Assembly: GCF_013350005.1 (NCBI RefSeq) | Contig: NZ_JABVWW010000025.1 | Span: forward strand, 1 to 33,906 | Reading direction: 5' to 3' | DNA length: 33,906 nt | Source of the DNA: Methylocystis silviterrae | Lineage (GTDB): Bacteria > Pseudomonadota > Alphaproteobacteria > Rhizobiales > Beijerinckiaceae | Shown: positions 8,467 through 16,267 of the stretch, one piece after another | Position numbering within the stretch: the first letter of the stretch is position 1 | Layout of the letters: the number at the start of each line of letters is the position of its first letter | Notes under the pieces: generated by a model | The model's database searches: none | Told to the model about the DNA's origin: nothing | Seen by the model: only the letters and a program-made list of their open reading frames with translations | Made by a program: the position numbers and the translations under genes

Positions 8467-9021
8467 TCACATCCCGCCTTTCCCCCCTTCTAGGTGGTTA
8501 ACACGCGTCATTGATTCTCGCGCGATATCGGCTGCAGCAGGGAGCAGTAACGCTCCTCCAAGCATGGCTAAGATCAAGATCGCAATCCAAGTAGTCTTGT
8601 AACTTGAGATCACTTCTTCGGCCACAAATCCTTGGAAAGGCGGCATCGCCGCAATGTCGACGATGAAGCCTAGGAAGGCAAAAAGCAAAGATACTACGAT
8701 CAATCGCGCGACGGGATTCCTGGCCCAAGCATGTAAACCGGCTTCATAAGATGCCCGCTTGTTTTCATTGTTTGTTTCTGCAGCGCAGTTTTGTGCAACA
8801 TCGCCGACAAACTCTCCGCACCGAAACAAACCGCCCTGCATTTGACCATCGCCAGACATTTTCGCGCCAGTTCCGTTCGCTTGATTTGCGGAAGGCAGAA
8901 TTCCGGGACGGCTGAGGAAAACGTCGTCGGACCTTGAGCGATCAACTGCGTTTGCCGCCAGCGGAGACAGCGTGAGTAGGAAAGTGGCGAGCGCAAGTAT
9001 CAGAAAGGATACGCGGTTCAT
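8467..9021 (-). CDS. Exported two-helix membrane protein with the leader of the cupredoxin/propeller protein
   Basis: A 184-residue protein; AGGAGG precedes the ATG at 9021 by six bases. Residues 1-42 (MNRVSFLILALAT...AANAVDRSRSDDVFLSRPGILPSA) match the start of the cupredoxin/beta-propeller protein at 23765, including a run of near-identical DNA over the start codon. The rest is different: a soluble stretch with two cysteines (FRCGEFVGDVAQNCAAE), then two membrane helices at about residues 112-133 and 145-165. I do not recognise the C-terminal part. It lies 25 bp after the oxidase gene, the place the propeller gene has in the other cassette. It may be a domain swap or a true partner of the oxidase. 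Confidence 0.6.
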   Translation of the reverse strand: MNRVSFLILALATFLLTLSPLAANAVDRSRSDDVFLSRPGILPSANQANGTGAKMSGDGQMQGGLFRCGEFVGDVAQNCAAETNNENKRASYEAGLHAWARNPVARLIVVSLLFAFLGFIVDIAAMPPFQGFVAEEVISSYKTTWIAILILAMLGGALLLPAAADIARESMTRVNHLEGGKGGM

Positions 9022-9046
9022 GTGATTCCTCCTGCTATTTTGATTG

Positions 9047-10024
9047 TTATTCAACGACGCGAAAATCACCCATCATTCCCGACTGCATGTGCTGGATGAC
9101 ATGACAGTGATAGTGCCAATCGCCTGGCCCCACTCCTTCTCCCGCTTTCAATATGAATGACGTTCGGCTAATGGGGCCAACGTTAACTGTGTCGACTACG
9201 CCCGTGGTCCCTTGGTCGATCCAGCGGTGTCCATGCAGGTGAAAGGTGTGAAAGGCGGTGCCGAGGCCGATAACATGAAAACGAACTTTTTCACCGAGCC
9301 TCGCGCCCACAGTCGGGTTGGTCCACAGCGGGACCTCCTTGTCGCCCTCGACGATGTGATTGAGTTCCTGGCCCCAGAAGGTTGTCTCGTGCATCCAGAG
9401 AATGAACTCGCGTTTGACGTCTGCGAGATTCACGTCGACGATTTTGCCGTCGATGAGCGCGGGCGCCTTGTTGCTCGCTGGGTTGATGATGAGCGCCCCA
9501 AACAGGCCCTTATCCTCGGCGCCTAGCATTGGATTGCCGAAGGTGTGATCGTGATATGGCCATGTGCCCGCCGTTCCAGGCGCGGCCGTCCATTTATAGG
9601 TGTAAGGCTTGCCAGGAAATGCGGCTTCATCAGTGACGCCGTTCAACATCTTCATCGTGCCGTCGCTGTCGATTTTATAGTGCACGCCATGAACATGTAT
9701 ACTAACCGGCTGCGTGGCGTCGGCGACGCCGTGCTGCAATGTCACTTCCGCGGTGTCGCCCTCCTTGATGACCAAGGTCGGGCCTGGAATGGTCGGTCCT
9801 GTTGCGTAGCGGCCAGTGACGTCGCGTTCTTGTCCGTTCGATGCCTTGACCTTGTGGCTGACCATTTCATAGGCCAATTGGCCGGACGGCAGGGCGCTCG
9901 CTTTGAGCGTTATCAAGTGATGCTCGCCAGCAAACGCTGCGCCCGCCGCCAATAACCCGCTGGGAGCCATAAACGACAGCGCGAAGGCGAGCCAAAGCCC
10001 CAGCTTGGGATGGAGTTTTATCAT
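9047..10024 (-). CDS. Two-domain multicopper oxidase (small-laccase type), copy 1
   Basis: A 325-residue exported oxidase with a signal peptide at about residues 1-32. It has two cupredoxin domains and the full ligand set of a two-domain laccase: H110-x-H112 and H158-x-H160 in domain 1, H259-x2-H262-x-H264 in HTFHLHGHRW, and H306-C307-H308-x3-H312-x4-M317 in domain 2. The blue type 1 site is in domain 2 and the trinuclear cluster would form between subunits, as in Streptomyces small laccase. Such enzymes oxidise phenols or metal ions with O2; the substrate here is unknown. The start at 10024 follows GAGGGAGAACG. It is nearly identical in length and sequence to the oxidase at 23793-24770. Confidence 0.88.
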   Translation of the reverse strand: MIKLHPKLGLWLAFALSFMAPSGLLAAGAAFAGEHHLITLKASALPSGQLAYEMVSHKVKASNGQERDVTGRYATGPTIPGPTLVIKEGDTAEVTLQHGVADATQPVSIHVHGVHYKIDSDGTMKMLNGVTDEAAFPGKPYTYKWTAAPGTAGTWPYHDHTFGNPMLGAEDKGLFGALIINPASNKAPALIDGKIVDVNLADVKREFILWMHETTFWGQELNHIVEGDKEVPLWTNPTVGARLGEKVRFHVIGLGTAFHTFHLHGHRWIDQGTTGVVDTVNVGPISRTSFILKAGEGVGPGDWHYHCHVIQHMQSGMMGDFRVVE

Positions 10025-10065
10025 CGCATCGTTCTCCCTCGGGATGGGAACCAAACTGTAAGCCG

Positions 10066-10082
10066 ACGATCCCAGTGATCGT
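10066..10082. promoter_or_regulatory. Dyad element before oxidase copy 1
   Basis: ACGATC-N5-GATCGT lies 42 bp upstream of the oxidase start, between anti-sigma and oxidase genes. The same element occurs before oxidase copy 2 with one base pair changed on both arms. It could be an operator or an intercistronic RNA hairpin. Confidence 0.45.
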
Positions 10083-10134
10083 GGGCTGGCTGGTTCATCC
10101 CGACGCGTCTTAGATGCGATGAGGAGACGAAGTC

Positions 10135-10383
10135 TTACTTCGAAGGATCAGCGGGATTTTCTTTGCCGACAATTTTTAGGAGGGCGAGATAAACCTCTTC
10201 GTACTCGGGGCATTGATGCATATGATGATTGACCTCCGGCAATAAGGTCTCGGCGTTTTGCCCAGAAAGCTGCAGGTCCACGTCATAGCGAAGCTTGTCA
10301 AAATATTCGGTGCAGAGCATCTCCTCACCGCTCTTTGCGGCGAAGATCGTGTCGATGAAGCGGGTGAAGTCTTTCCTTTTCAT
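10135..10383 (-). CDS. Zinc-type anti-sigma factor, copy 1 (one ligand cysteine lost)
   Basis: An 82-residue soluble protein (from MKRKDFTRFIDTIFAAKSG) that closely matches the anti-sigma protein at 24882-25127. ZAS-type anti-sigma factors hold zinc with an HxxxCxxC motif and bind their ECF sigma. Copy 2 has HHMHQCPECEE, but here it reads HHMHQCPEYEE: the second cysteine is a tyrosine. With the paired sigma gene destroyed by ISKra4 just upstream, this copy may no longer be under selection for zinc binding. The start at 10383 matches copy 2; an in-frame start five codons earlier is possible. Confidence 0.7.
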   Translation of the reverse strand: MKRKDFTRFIDTIFAAKSGEEMLCTEYFDKLRYDVDLQLSGQNAETLLPEVNHHMHQCPEYEEVYLALLKIVGKENPADPSK

Positions 10384-10409
10384 GTCGAATTCCGGCACAA
10401 TCTATATAA

Positions 10410-10424
10410 GATGCGTTGAACAGA
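10410..10424 (-). pseudogene. Last codons of the deleted ECF sigma gene of cassette 1
   Basis: Reading minus from the IS edge gives S-V-Q-R-I, the same residues that end the sigma factor at 25149 (…SVQRIS stop), followed by a similar GTGCCGGAA intergene. The rest of the gene is gone, and beyond the IS at 12751 lies unrelated sequence. The IS therefore arrived with, or was followed by, a deletion. Confidence 0.6.
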
Positions 10425-10449
10425 GAGACCATGAGGAAGTGTGGGGCGG

Positions 10450-11853
10450 TCATGCCACCTCGGCCTGAATCGCGTGGTCCACGTTTACGTTTGCCAGCCC
10501 GGGATACCAGCGCTCGAATGTTGATCGCAGAGTTCCGTCGAGCGTCTTGGTGCGGGTCTGCAAGAGAAGGTGCGCGCCGCGCCGTGTCCATTGCATCTGC
10601 TGCTTTTTGGCGAACCGTTTGCTCACCACAGCGTTGACAGTCGCCTCCACGAAGGCCGAGGAGATGCGCTCGCCGGACCGATACCGTTCGCCGTAATTGA
10701 TGAGGCTGTGCACGTTCAAGGCGATATAGACACCGAACTCGCGAGCCGCAACGATGAACTTACGCAGTTTCGGATAATCAACTTCGAGTTCGAAAAGGTC
10801 GGCTTCAAACTCTGCAATCACCTCTTGGGCTCCGGTCGTATTCCGGTGCCACAATTTCCATTTTATTCGATCGAGCTGCTTTGTCAGTTGGGCGCCGGCC
10901 TTCTCGTCATGTTGCGCGACACCCTTTGCAAACTGCCCGAGCACGGTAATGCGCATGGTGATATGGAACCAGTCGAGGACATGCTCGCTGCAAGGGCTGA
11001 TGCATTCGGTAAGCGCCCGAACTTCCTCGCCGCCGTCGGTCAAGAAAGTGATGTCCTGATTGGCCTGTATTCCTTGGCTTTCCAGCATATTGACAAGACG
11101 GCGCTTCGGCTTCCGATCGAAGCCATGGACGAAGCCGAGATAGCGCGGTGAGCCGTCCTCTGGCATCGATCGTCCGATGATGACCTCAAAGTTGTTCTTC
11201 CTTTCGGCCCAGTCGCGGACATAGCCGCCATCGAGGCCGACAACGATGCGTCCGTCCGGGATTGGCAATGCGTGCCAGTCCGTCAGACTTCCGTCCATGA
11301 AACTACAGCGATCCTTTGGCAGTTCGGCTTCAGCGCGCTCGGCGACCCGAAGGACGTGCTGACGCACCGTCGTAGCGTTTACGCCGGTGGCGATCGGCAG
11401 GACGTCAGCAAGGACTTCGGCTGCGGCGGCATAAGGAACGAGCGAGGCCCAACGCGTTTCCAGATAAAGCCGCTCAGGCGCGACATGATGAGGAATGAGT
11501 TCGGCGAGCGGCGACACGGTGGCCGGCCCGTTCGCTTCGCGGCACCGGCAGCGGTGAAGTCGCGGACTCGCCAGCCGCACGTCACCAAACAATGTGTGGA
11601 ATACGATGGGATAGCTGCCCTTGCTTCGCTTCCGGCGGTCGCAGCTCTCGCACCACCGCCGCCCCTCGGTCCAGGCCTTGGTCTGGGCTTCGACAATCCG
11701 CTGCTGGGCGGCGGCGAGCAAAAGGTTGCTCTCGGCAAGAGACAATCCGAGATCTTCCGCGCGGTCGGCGCCTTTGCCCAAGGATGCGATCTCTTCGATG
11801 TCGCCCGGCGCGCCGTCATCGGTTGTTATTTGAAGCAGAATCTTCACGCGCAT
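10450..11853 (-). CDS. ISKra4-family DDE transposase
   Basis: A 467-residue transposase. The N-terminal part has a cysteine cluster (WCESCDRRKRSKGSYP, RCRCRE). The catalytic core shows the expected aspartates in VVGLDGGYVRDW and FLTDGGEEVRAL and the glutamate in SAFVEATVNAVVSKRFAKKQQMQWTRRGAHLLLQ, all typical of ISKra4. The start at 11853 (MRVKILLQITTDDG) follows CGGGAG; the open frame extends 20 codons further without resemblance. It ends inside the IS right up to the inverted repeat. No frameshift is seen, so it may be active. Confidence 0.88.
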   Translation of the reverse strand: MRVKILLQITTDDGAPGDIEEIASLGKGADRAEDLGLSLAESNLLLAAAQQRIVEAQTKAWTEGRRWCESCDRRKRSKGSYPIVFHTLFGDVRLASPRLHRCRCREANGPATVSPLAELIPHHVAPERLYLETRWASLVPYAAAAEVLADVLPIATGVNATTVRQHVLRVAERAEAELPKDRCSFMDGSLTDWHALPIPDGRIVVGLDGGYVRDWAERKNNFEVIIGRSMPEDGSPRYLGFVHGFDRKPKRRLVNMLESQGIQANQDITFLTDGGEEVRALTECISPCSEHVLDWFHITMRITVLGQFAKGVAQHDEKAGAQLTKQLDRIKWKLWHRNTTGAQEVIAEFEADLFELEVDYPKLRKFIVAAREFGVYIALNVHSLINYGERYRSGERISSAFVEATVNAVVSKRFAKKQQMQWTRRGAHLLLQTRTKTLDGTLRSTFERWYPGLANVNVDHAIQAEVA

Positions 11854-11971
11854 GACGTCACTCCCGAGGACACAAGGCCAGTTTTTCATTGGCAGAAGAA
11901 TGAGAATCTGCAATGATTTGGTGACCTGCTCCCTGGCTTGTTCCTGATCAGCGAGCGTCGCAGCAGACAGT

Positions 11972-12622
11972 TCAATGCTGCTGATGCATGAGGATGAGAT
12001 GCCGACCTTGCCGCAAATCGGAATTCACCTTACGTCGGCTGAATGGTCGCCCCGTCCAGCGTTCGCGCTCTTCCGTTCGCTCAACAACCTCTTCAAACAG
12101 GGATTGAATATTGGCGTCGAGATCGTCTCGGCGCTCTTCGAGTGCGGCCTTTTCGATGATTTCGGCCATGACGCCAAGGTCATTGAGCGCGTCGATTGAA
12201 CATCGGGCCTCGCGCTGAGTGAGATAGCCGGCCGGCCCACCACAATCCTCAGGCGGACAAGCTCCGCTTCCATCGGCGCAAAACGGATAGGCTCGATTGG
12301 GAGTGAGCTCCAACCGTTCTTCGAGCCTTACCTCGTGACGCCAAGGAATGTTCAGATCGTATTCGTAGGCGAAGCGCGCGCCCTTGCGAAGGCACAGGCT
12401 TTCCAGCGTCACGTCCGGCGAGCGAGCGGCAACCTCCCAGGAGCCGCAACGAATCGCGCGCAAATGGAATTGAAAGAGGTGGATGCCTTCCCAACCCATC
12501 GCGACCTGGATCACGCCGTGCAGCTGGCGAAGCGTGAAGGTCGCCGGCACGTGCATCCGGCGCCAGACCATTGGGCTGAGCCCCAACAGCCAAACCTTGA
12601 ATTGCATTATAGCGCCGGGCAT
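11972..12622 (-). CDS. pRiA4b ORF-3-like passenger protein of ISKra4 element
   Basis: A 216-residue protein of the plasmid pRiA4b ORF-3 / IS1096 TnpR-like family: QFKVWLLGLSPMVWRRMHVPATFTLRQLHGVIQVAMGWEGIHLFQFHL is the diagnostic N-terminal block, and ACPPEDCGGPAGY follows near residue 125. Family members ride in IS elements; their task is unproven. The gene lies within the inverted repeats, upstream of the transposase on the same strand. The ATG at 12622 is my choice; MQFKV at 12607 is also possible. Confidence 0.82.
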   Translation of the reverse strand: MPGAIMQFKVWLLGLSPMVWRRMHVPATFTLRQLHGVIQVAMGWEGIHLFQFHLRAIRCGSWEVAARSPDVTLESLCLRKGARFAYEYDLNIPWRHEVRLEERLELTPNRAYPFCADGSGACPPEDCGGPAGYLTQREARCSIDALNDLGVMAEIIEKAALEERRDDLDANIQSLFEEVVERTEERERWTGRPFSRRKVNSDLRQGRHLILMHQQH

Positions 12623-12750
12623 CGCCGGCGCGGAAGCAGAAGATGGGCCTGTTCGTCTCGGCAAAGGGATCTCCTACGCCACGCTTTGCTCCATGCTACC
12701 CGCGAAAACAGAAGCCGTCAGTCGCCCGCCCCACACTTCCTCATGGTCTC

Positions 12751-13645
12751 CCGTACCGCTTACGAACGGTGCGCAATCGGGCTCGCCGCGCCGCTGCGGC
12801 CGGCCGGAGCACCCGATCCCGAAATCGACGCTGTGACCCCTGCGGTCGTAATCGGGCTTGATGGCGGCTATCTGCGTAGCCGACATCGTCACCCCGAGCG
12901 TAATTTCGAAGTGGTCGCAGGAAAGGTGTTCAATCTCGATGGATCGCAGCATCGCTTCGCCTTTGCGCGCAACGGAAATTCGGTGAGTGAATTTACCAAT
13001 GCGCTTGTGAGTGCTGGCGTCCGCCTCGGCACGCCGGCGACGGTGCTATCTGATGGCGACGCCGGATTATGGAAATTGCAGCGTCAGGTCATGCCCGAAG
13101 CGATGGTTGTCCTCGATTGGTGGCACGTCGCCACACGCTTTGAGCAACACCCTGCAAGCGACGCCGGGATTGGGCGCGGGCGTGACCAGCGGGCATTTTG
13201 GCGATCATCCTGTTCGTGCTCTCCAACGCGCCAAGAGGAACCTCTGGCATGGTCGTCCAAATTCCTGTCTCGGGCGCTTGGCGAAACTGGCGACTGGTTT
13301 GGCTCTATTCACGTCTGCGACCTGCGCGGCGCGGTTGCCGCCCGACGACACATCGATGATTTGATCGAATATCTCCATGCCAACCATCGCGCCCTGGCGA
13401 ATTATGGGCGCCGGCGCCATAAAGAGCTGCCGATTTCGACCGCCTTCGTCGAGAGCGCGGTCAATGAAAATATGTCGAAACGCATGATCAAAAAGCAGCC
13501 GATGTGGTGGAACAGATGGACCGTGCAACCGTTCCTCGACGTCCGCGTCGCAGTTCTCAACAAAACCCTCTGCGGCCCGTTCAAACGGCTTTATCCAGAC
13601 TCCCAGACGGACAATGACAATTGTCCCGTGCCAATCGCAGCGTGA
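12751..13645 (+). pseudogene. Second ISKra4-type transposase, 5'-truncated and frameshifted
   Basis: Beginning at the edge of the complete ISKra4 element, fragments of a different ISKra4-like transposase appear: LRTVRNRARRAAAA in one frame, then VVIGLDGGYLRSRHRHPERNFEVVAGK and VLSDGDAGLW (catalytic aspartates) in another. After VVLDWWHVATRFE the match moves to a third frame (TLQATPGLGAGVTSGHFGDHPVRALQRAKRNLWHG) at about 13142 and returns at about 13295 (GDWFGSIHVCDLRG), through FVESAVNENMSKRMIKKQPMWW to the stop. An extra base near 13142 and a second indel near 13290 explain this. The N-terminal third is missing. Confidence 0.8.
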
Positions 13646-13745
13646 CGAATCCCACGATTTCGCATGCTCTCCTCGACAAGTTGGTCTGTGTCTTTACGCA
13701 TCGAACCGTGTCGACCATACAGTCAGTATGGCCTTGCGCCCATCT

Positions 13746-13809
13746 CTAGATGCCGTAATGGCCCCGGCCTGAGCCTGATGGCGAAGGACGGGGCCATTAC
13801 GGCATCTAG
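13746..13809. repeat. Perfect 21-bp inverted repeat with 22-bp spacer
   Basis: Arm 13746-13766 (CTAGATGCCGTAATGGCCCC...) is the exact complement of 13789-13809. The right arm overlaps the stop codon of the unknown minus-strand gene ending at 13806. It could end that transcript, but has no T-tract; an IS- or recombinase-related palindrome is as likely. Confidence 0.75.
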
Positions 13810-14072
13810 TTACCGCGGTCGAATGTCCGCGCCGTATGTTCTGCAACGGCGCCGAGCAGTGCGTTGAAACCAAGGCGCGGTTTATTATTCATGCGTTGAT
13901 TAATCTCAGCGCCATATGCCCACTGGCGGCACCGAGGGTCAGCCACAAGCCGTTCTGCAATCCACCACTCGCCAAGATGAGACATCATAAGCGCGGTGCC
14001 CATAAGCGCTTCCAGCAAGAGCATCTGATCTATTTCAGGTAGCTTCTCGAACGCATCCCAATCTTTAAGCAT
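13806..14072 (-). CDS. Unknown 88-residue protein
   Basis: I do not recognise this protein. It starts MLKDWDAFEKLPEIDQML and has a good site (AAGGAG, eight bases before the ATG). The sequence is mostly helical, with LLLEALMGTALMMSHLGEWWIAERLVADPRCRQWAYGAEINQRMNNKP and no signal peptide. It stands alone between transposase relics and ends inside a perfect palindrome, so it may be cargo of a lost mobile element. Intact start, binding site and plausible composition argue that it is real. Confidence 0.55.
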   Translation of the reverse strand: MLKDWDAFEKLPEIDQMLLLEALMGTALMMSHLGEWWIAERLVADPRCRQWAYGAEINQRMNNKPRLGFNALLGAVAEHTARTFDRGN

Positions 14073-14242
14073 TTGCCCACTCCTTGGACCATAGGTTTAG
14101 GGCGCCTGGAATGAGGCGGGCTTAACGATTCTAGAAATCTTCCAATATGCCCGCTGCGCGAGTGATCGGCCCCCTCCCCGCGACGGGTCTAACTGCAATG
14201 TTAGTGCATCGTGGGCTTTGGGGCTAGCGCGGGCGGCGGTGC

Positions 14243-14335
14243 TGCGTCTGCGACCGATTGCCCTTGCGAAATCAACACATCCGCCTGGCGCAACTTGGCG
14301 TCGATCTCCTCGGGCATATGATGCTTCCTTGCCAT
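14243..14335 (-). pseudogene. IS3-family OrfA, N-terminal fragment
   Basis: Thirty-one codons read MARKHHMPEEIDAKLRQADVLISQGQSVADA, the N-terminus of IS3-family (IS407-like) OrfA, the helix-turn-helix subunit that binds IS ends. The match then breaks off into APPPALAPKP and a stop. Another IS3 piece (OrfB end) lies at 28400-28500, possibly from the same kind of element. Confidence 0.7.
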
Positions 14336-14404
14336 AAACGGTCCTCCGTCTCATGTCCGCAGACATACCTCAGGTTGGCCTAGTTCATCGCGGGTGGATC
14401 ACTG

Positions 14405-14659
14405 CTGCTCATCGAGGAGTTGGCGACATACCTCAGATTGAACCAAGCTTCCGTAATCAATTATTGTCGGCGCTATTGGAAGGGTCTGCCAATCTCGAGT
14501 TCGCGAGCGGAGGCCCCGGTCAAAACTCTGGTCAATGCGCGCATGACCAAGCTGCAGCAGATGCGCTGGTCGCCGCGCGGCGCACAGCGCATGCTTCAAG
14601 CGACAGCTGCTGTGATCGATCGCCGCTTGAAGGCTGGCGCGATCAGTCTTGCCGCATGA
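14405..14659 (+). pseudogene. ISKra4-like transposase, C-terminal fragment
   Basis: The frame reads IEELATYLRLNQASVINYCRRYWKGLPISSSRAEAPVKTLVNARMTKLQQMRWSPRGAQRMLQATAAVID and ends at 14659. This is the C-terminal catalytic-glutamate block of an ISKra4-like transposase (GLPISSSRAEA-V-LVNARM-K-QQMRWSPRGA). Everything before it is missing. A nearly repeated GACATACCTCAG occurs at 14363 and 14426, which may mark the deletion junction. It is the third ISKra4-type relic within 4 kb. Confidence 0.7.
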
Positions 14660-14761
14660 CCCCCACCTTTTTCCCGCCCCCCGCGAACCACCGCATTATT
14701 GCAATTAAGTGTGGCGTGAGATACGGAATCCCAAGTGGATCAAAATGCCTAACCGTTGGTA

Positions 14762-16030
14762 TCACTTATTGAGCCGCTGTTTCAGCAGGGCGTTGGCCCA
14801 ATCAATATTCCGTTGCGCAATTCGCCGTTGATTGAGCGCTATTTCTTCCGTTAGTTCCTTCAAGGCTTCGAGATTGACCGCGACCGCCTCTTCGAGTTTG
14901 TTCGTTCCGACTTCTCTTGATCCTAGCGCGACGAGCGCATTGCCAAGGTTTGCTTGCGTCAATGCCCAGCCCAGCGGAGCGTGCTCGCGCGTATATACCT
15001 TCAGCGCTTCACGAAACGCAGCGATAGCTTCATGGAGCCTGCTCGTCCCGCTCTCTCGCTCTCCCAAAGTCTCCAACGCATTGCCGAGATTCACCTGCAG
15101 TGTGGCCCAATCGAGCGGTTCGCGCTCGCGTTCGATCACCTGCAAGGCTTCGCGAAAAGCTGTAACCGCCTCTTCGAGACTTCCCGTCCCGCCTTCGCGC
15201 TCTCCGAGCGTCGTGAGCACATAGCCAAGCTTCATCTGGGTTTTTGCCCAATCGTGCGGCGCGCGTTCGCGTGTCGTTTCCTTCAGCGCCTCGCGAAAGG
15301 CTGTGGCCGCCTCTCTGAGCTTGTCGGTCCTATTCTGGCGCTCCCCTAGCATTTCGAGCGCATAGCCGAGTTTCATCTGCAGCGCCGCCCATTGAAGTGG
15401 AACGCGCTCGCGCGTGTATTCCTTCAATGCATTGCGAAAAGCCGCGACGGCTTCTTCGATTCTGTTTGCTACTTTCTCGCGCTCTCCGATCGTCCCGAGC
15501 ACATTTCCAAGATTCACTTGCAAGTTCGCCCAATCAAGTGGGCTTCGTTCGTGCGTGAATTCTTTCAGCGCTTCGTGATAGGCGACGACCGCCGATTCGA
15601 GGTTTCGATTACCTTCTTCCCGTCCTCCAAGCAGCGACAGCGCGTCACCGAGCTTCGCCTGTATCGTGGCCCAGGCAATCGGGTGACGGGTACGTGTATA
15701 TTCCTCGAGCGCTTCGCGATAAGCGGAAACGGCTCTTTCCAAATTCACAGTCCCGCTTTCCAGCTTTCCCAGTTCCGCGAGCGCCGCGCCCAGACGAAGC
15801 TGTAAATCCGCGCAGTCGAGTGGGGTCCGCTCGGGTTTGCCCCCGCCCGATTTCTTTCGAAAGACCGTGATTGCTTCTCCGACATTCGACGGCGCGGAAT
15901 CCTCTATCGGTTCCCGCGTGTTTCGAGCTTGAACGGCTTCGGCGGACAAGAGCCCCAGGAGGCCGCAGAGGACGACCAGAGCTACGCCGCCGATCGAAGT
16001 GAGGCGGAATCTTCCGCTCTTTCTGGTCAT
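14762..16030 (-). CDS. Exported or membrane-anchored TPR repeat protein
   Basis: A 422-residue protein. Residues about 9-32 (GRFRLTSIGGVALVVLCGLLGLLSAEAVQA) are a signal peptide or anchor. The rest is seven or so units of about 51 residues with the pattern PLDWAxxQxxLGNALxxLGERExGTxxLEEAVAAFREALKExTRER. These are kinesin-light-chain-like TPR pairs that would form a protein-binding superhelix in the periplasm. The frame extends upstream to 16219, but the start at 16030 gives the leader its proper place; its ribosome binding site is poor. It follows the efflux operon by 150 bp on the same strand and could be co-transcribed. Binding partners are unknown. Confidence 0.72.
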   Translation of the reverse strand: MTRKSGRFRLTSIGGVALVVLCGLLGLLSAEAVQARNTREPIEDSAPSNVGEAITVFRKKSGGGKPERTPLDCADLQLRLGAALAELGKLESGTVNLERAVSAYREALEEYTRTRHPIAWATIQAKLGDALSLLGGREEGNRNLESAVVAYHEALKEFTHERSPLDWANLQVNLGNVLGTIGEREKVANRIEEAVAAFRNALKEYTRERVPLQWAALQMKLGYALEMLGERQNRTDKLREAATAFREALKETTRERAPHDWAKTQMKLGYVLTTLGEREGGTGSLEEAVTAFREALQVIEREREPLDWATLQVNLGNALETLGERESGTSRLHEAIAAFREALKVYTREHAPLGWALTQANLGNALVALGSREVGTNKLEEAVAVNLEALKELTEEIALNQRRIAQRNIDWANALLKQRLNK

Positions 16031-16117
16031 GAATGACGATGATCTACTCAAGGGCCACCTCCTCGTTTCGTTGAACGACGGCAACGAATTCGCAAAAACC
16101 TCAGTGGCGGAGCGCAA

Positions 16118-16267
16118 GTGCTTCGGCGTTTGAGCTCTTATGACGCGCAGGGAGAAGCGGGGAGAAGCTTTCATGATCCATTCATTCGCCGATGGCGCAG
16201 CCTTTCTCGGCTTCGTCACTTGTGCTGAGGAGATTGGCTTTCACAATTTCCTCGGTTTTGATCTTCG
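16118..16267. repeat. 150-bp segment duplicated in inverse at 32346-32495
   Basis: This stretch covers the last codons of emrA and the start region of the TPR gene. Its reverse complement recurs at 32346-32495, nearly identical in the emrA part and diverging toward the TPR side. The match stops 20 bp from the end of the ISL3 element. Confidence 0.8.

Larger units (their letters stand above)
10425..12750 (-). mobile_element. ISKra4-family insertion sequence, structurally complete
   Basis: A 25-bp perfect inverted repeat bounds it: 10425-10449 (GAGACCATGAGGAAGTGTGG...) and its complement at 12726-12750. The 2326-bp element carries a DDE transposase and a pRiA4b ORF-3-like passenger, both on the minus strand. 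Flanks show no target duplication (…TTGAACAGA / CCGTACCGC…), so one side was rearranged after insertion. On the left it cuts the sigma gene of cassette 1; on the right it abuts another transposase relic. Confidence 0.88.

Noticed and set aside
9047-10024. Copper nitrite reductase (nirK) call for the oxidase genes
   Set aside because: The type 1 Cys-His-Met cluster is in the second domain and both domains carry HxH pairs, the two-domain laccase layout rather than NirK.
12335-12750. Plus-strand frame leading into the second ISKra4 relic
   Set aside because: The first part is antisense to the pRiA4b ORF-3-like gene and crosses the IS inverted repeat; only the part after 12751 is transposase-like.
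14800-15830. Possible CRISPR or tandem DNA repeats
   Set aside because: The about 153-bp periodicity comes from codons of TPR units; copies differ widely and there are no spacers.
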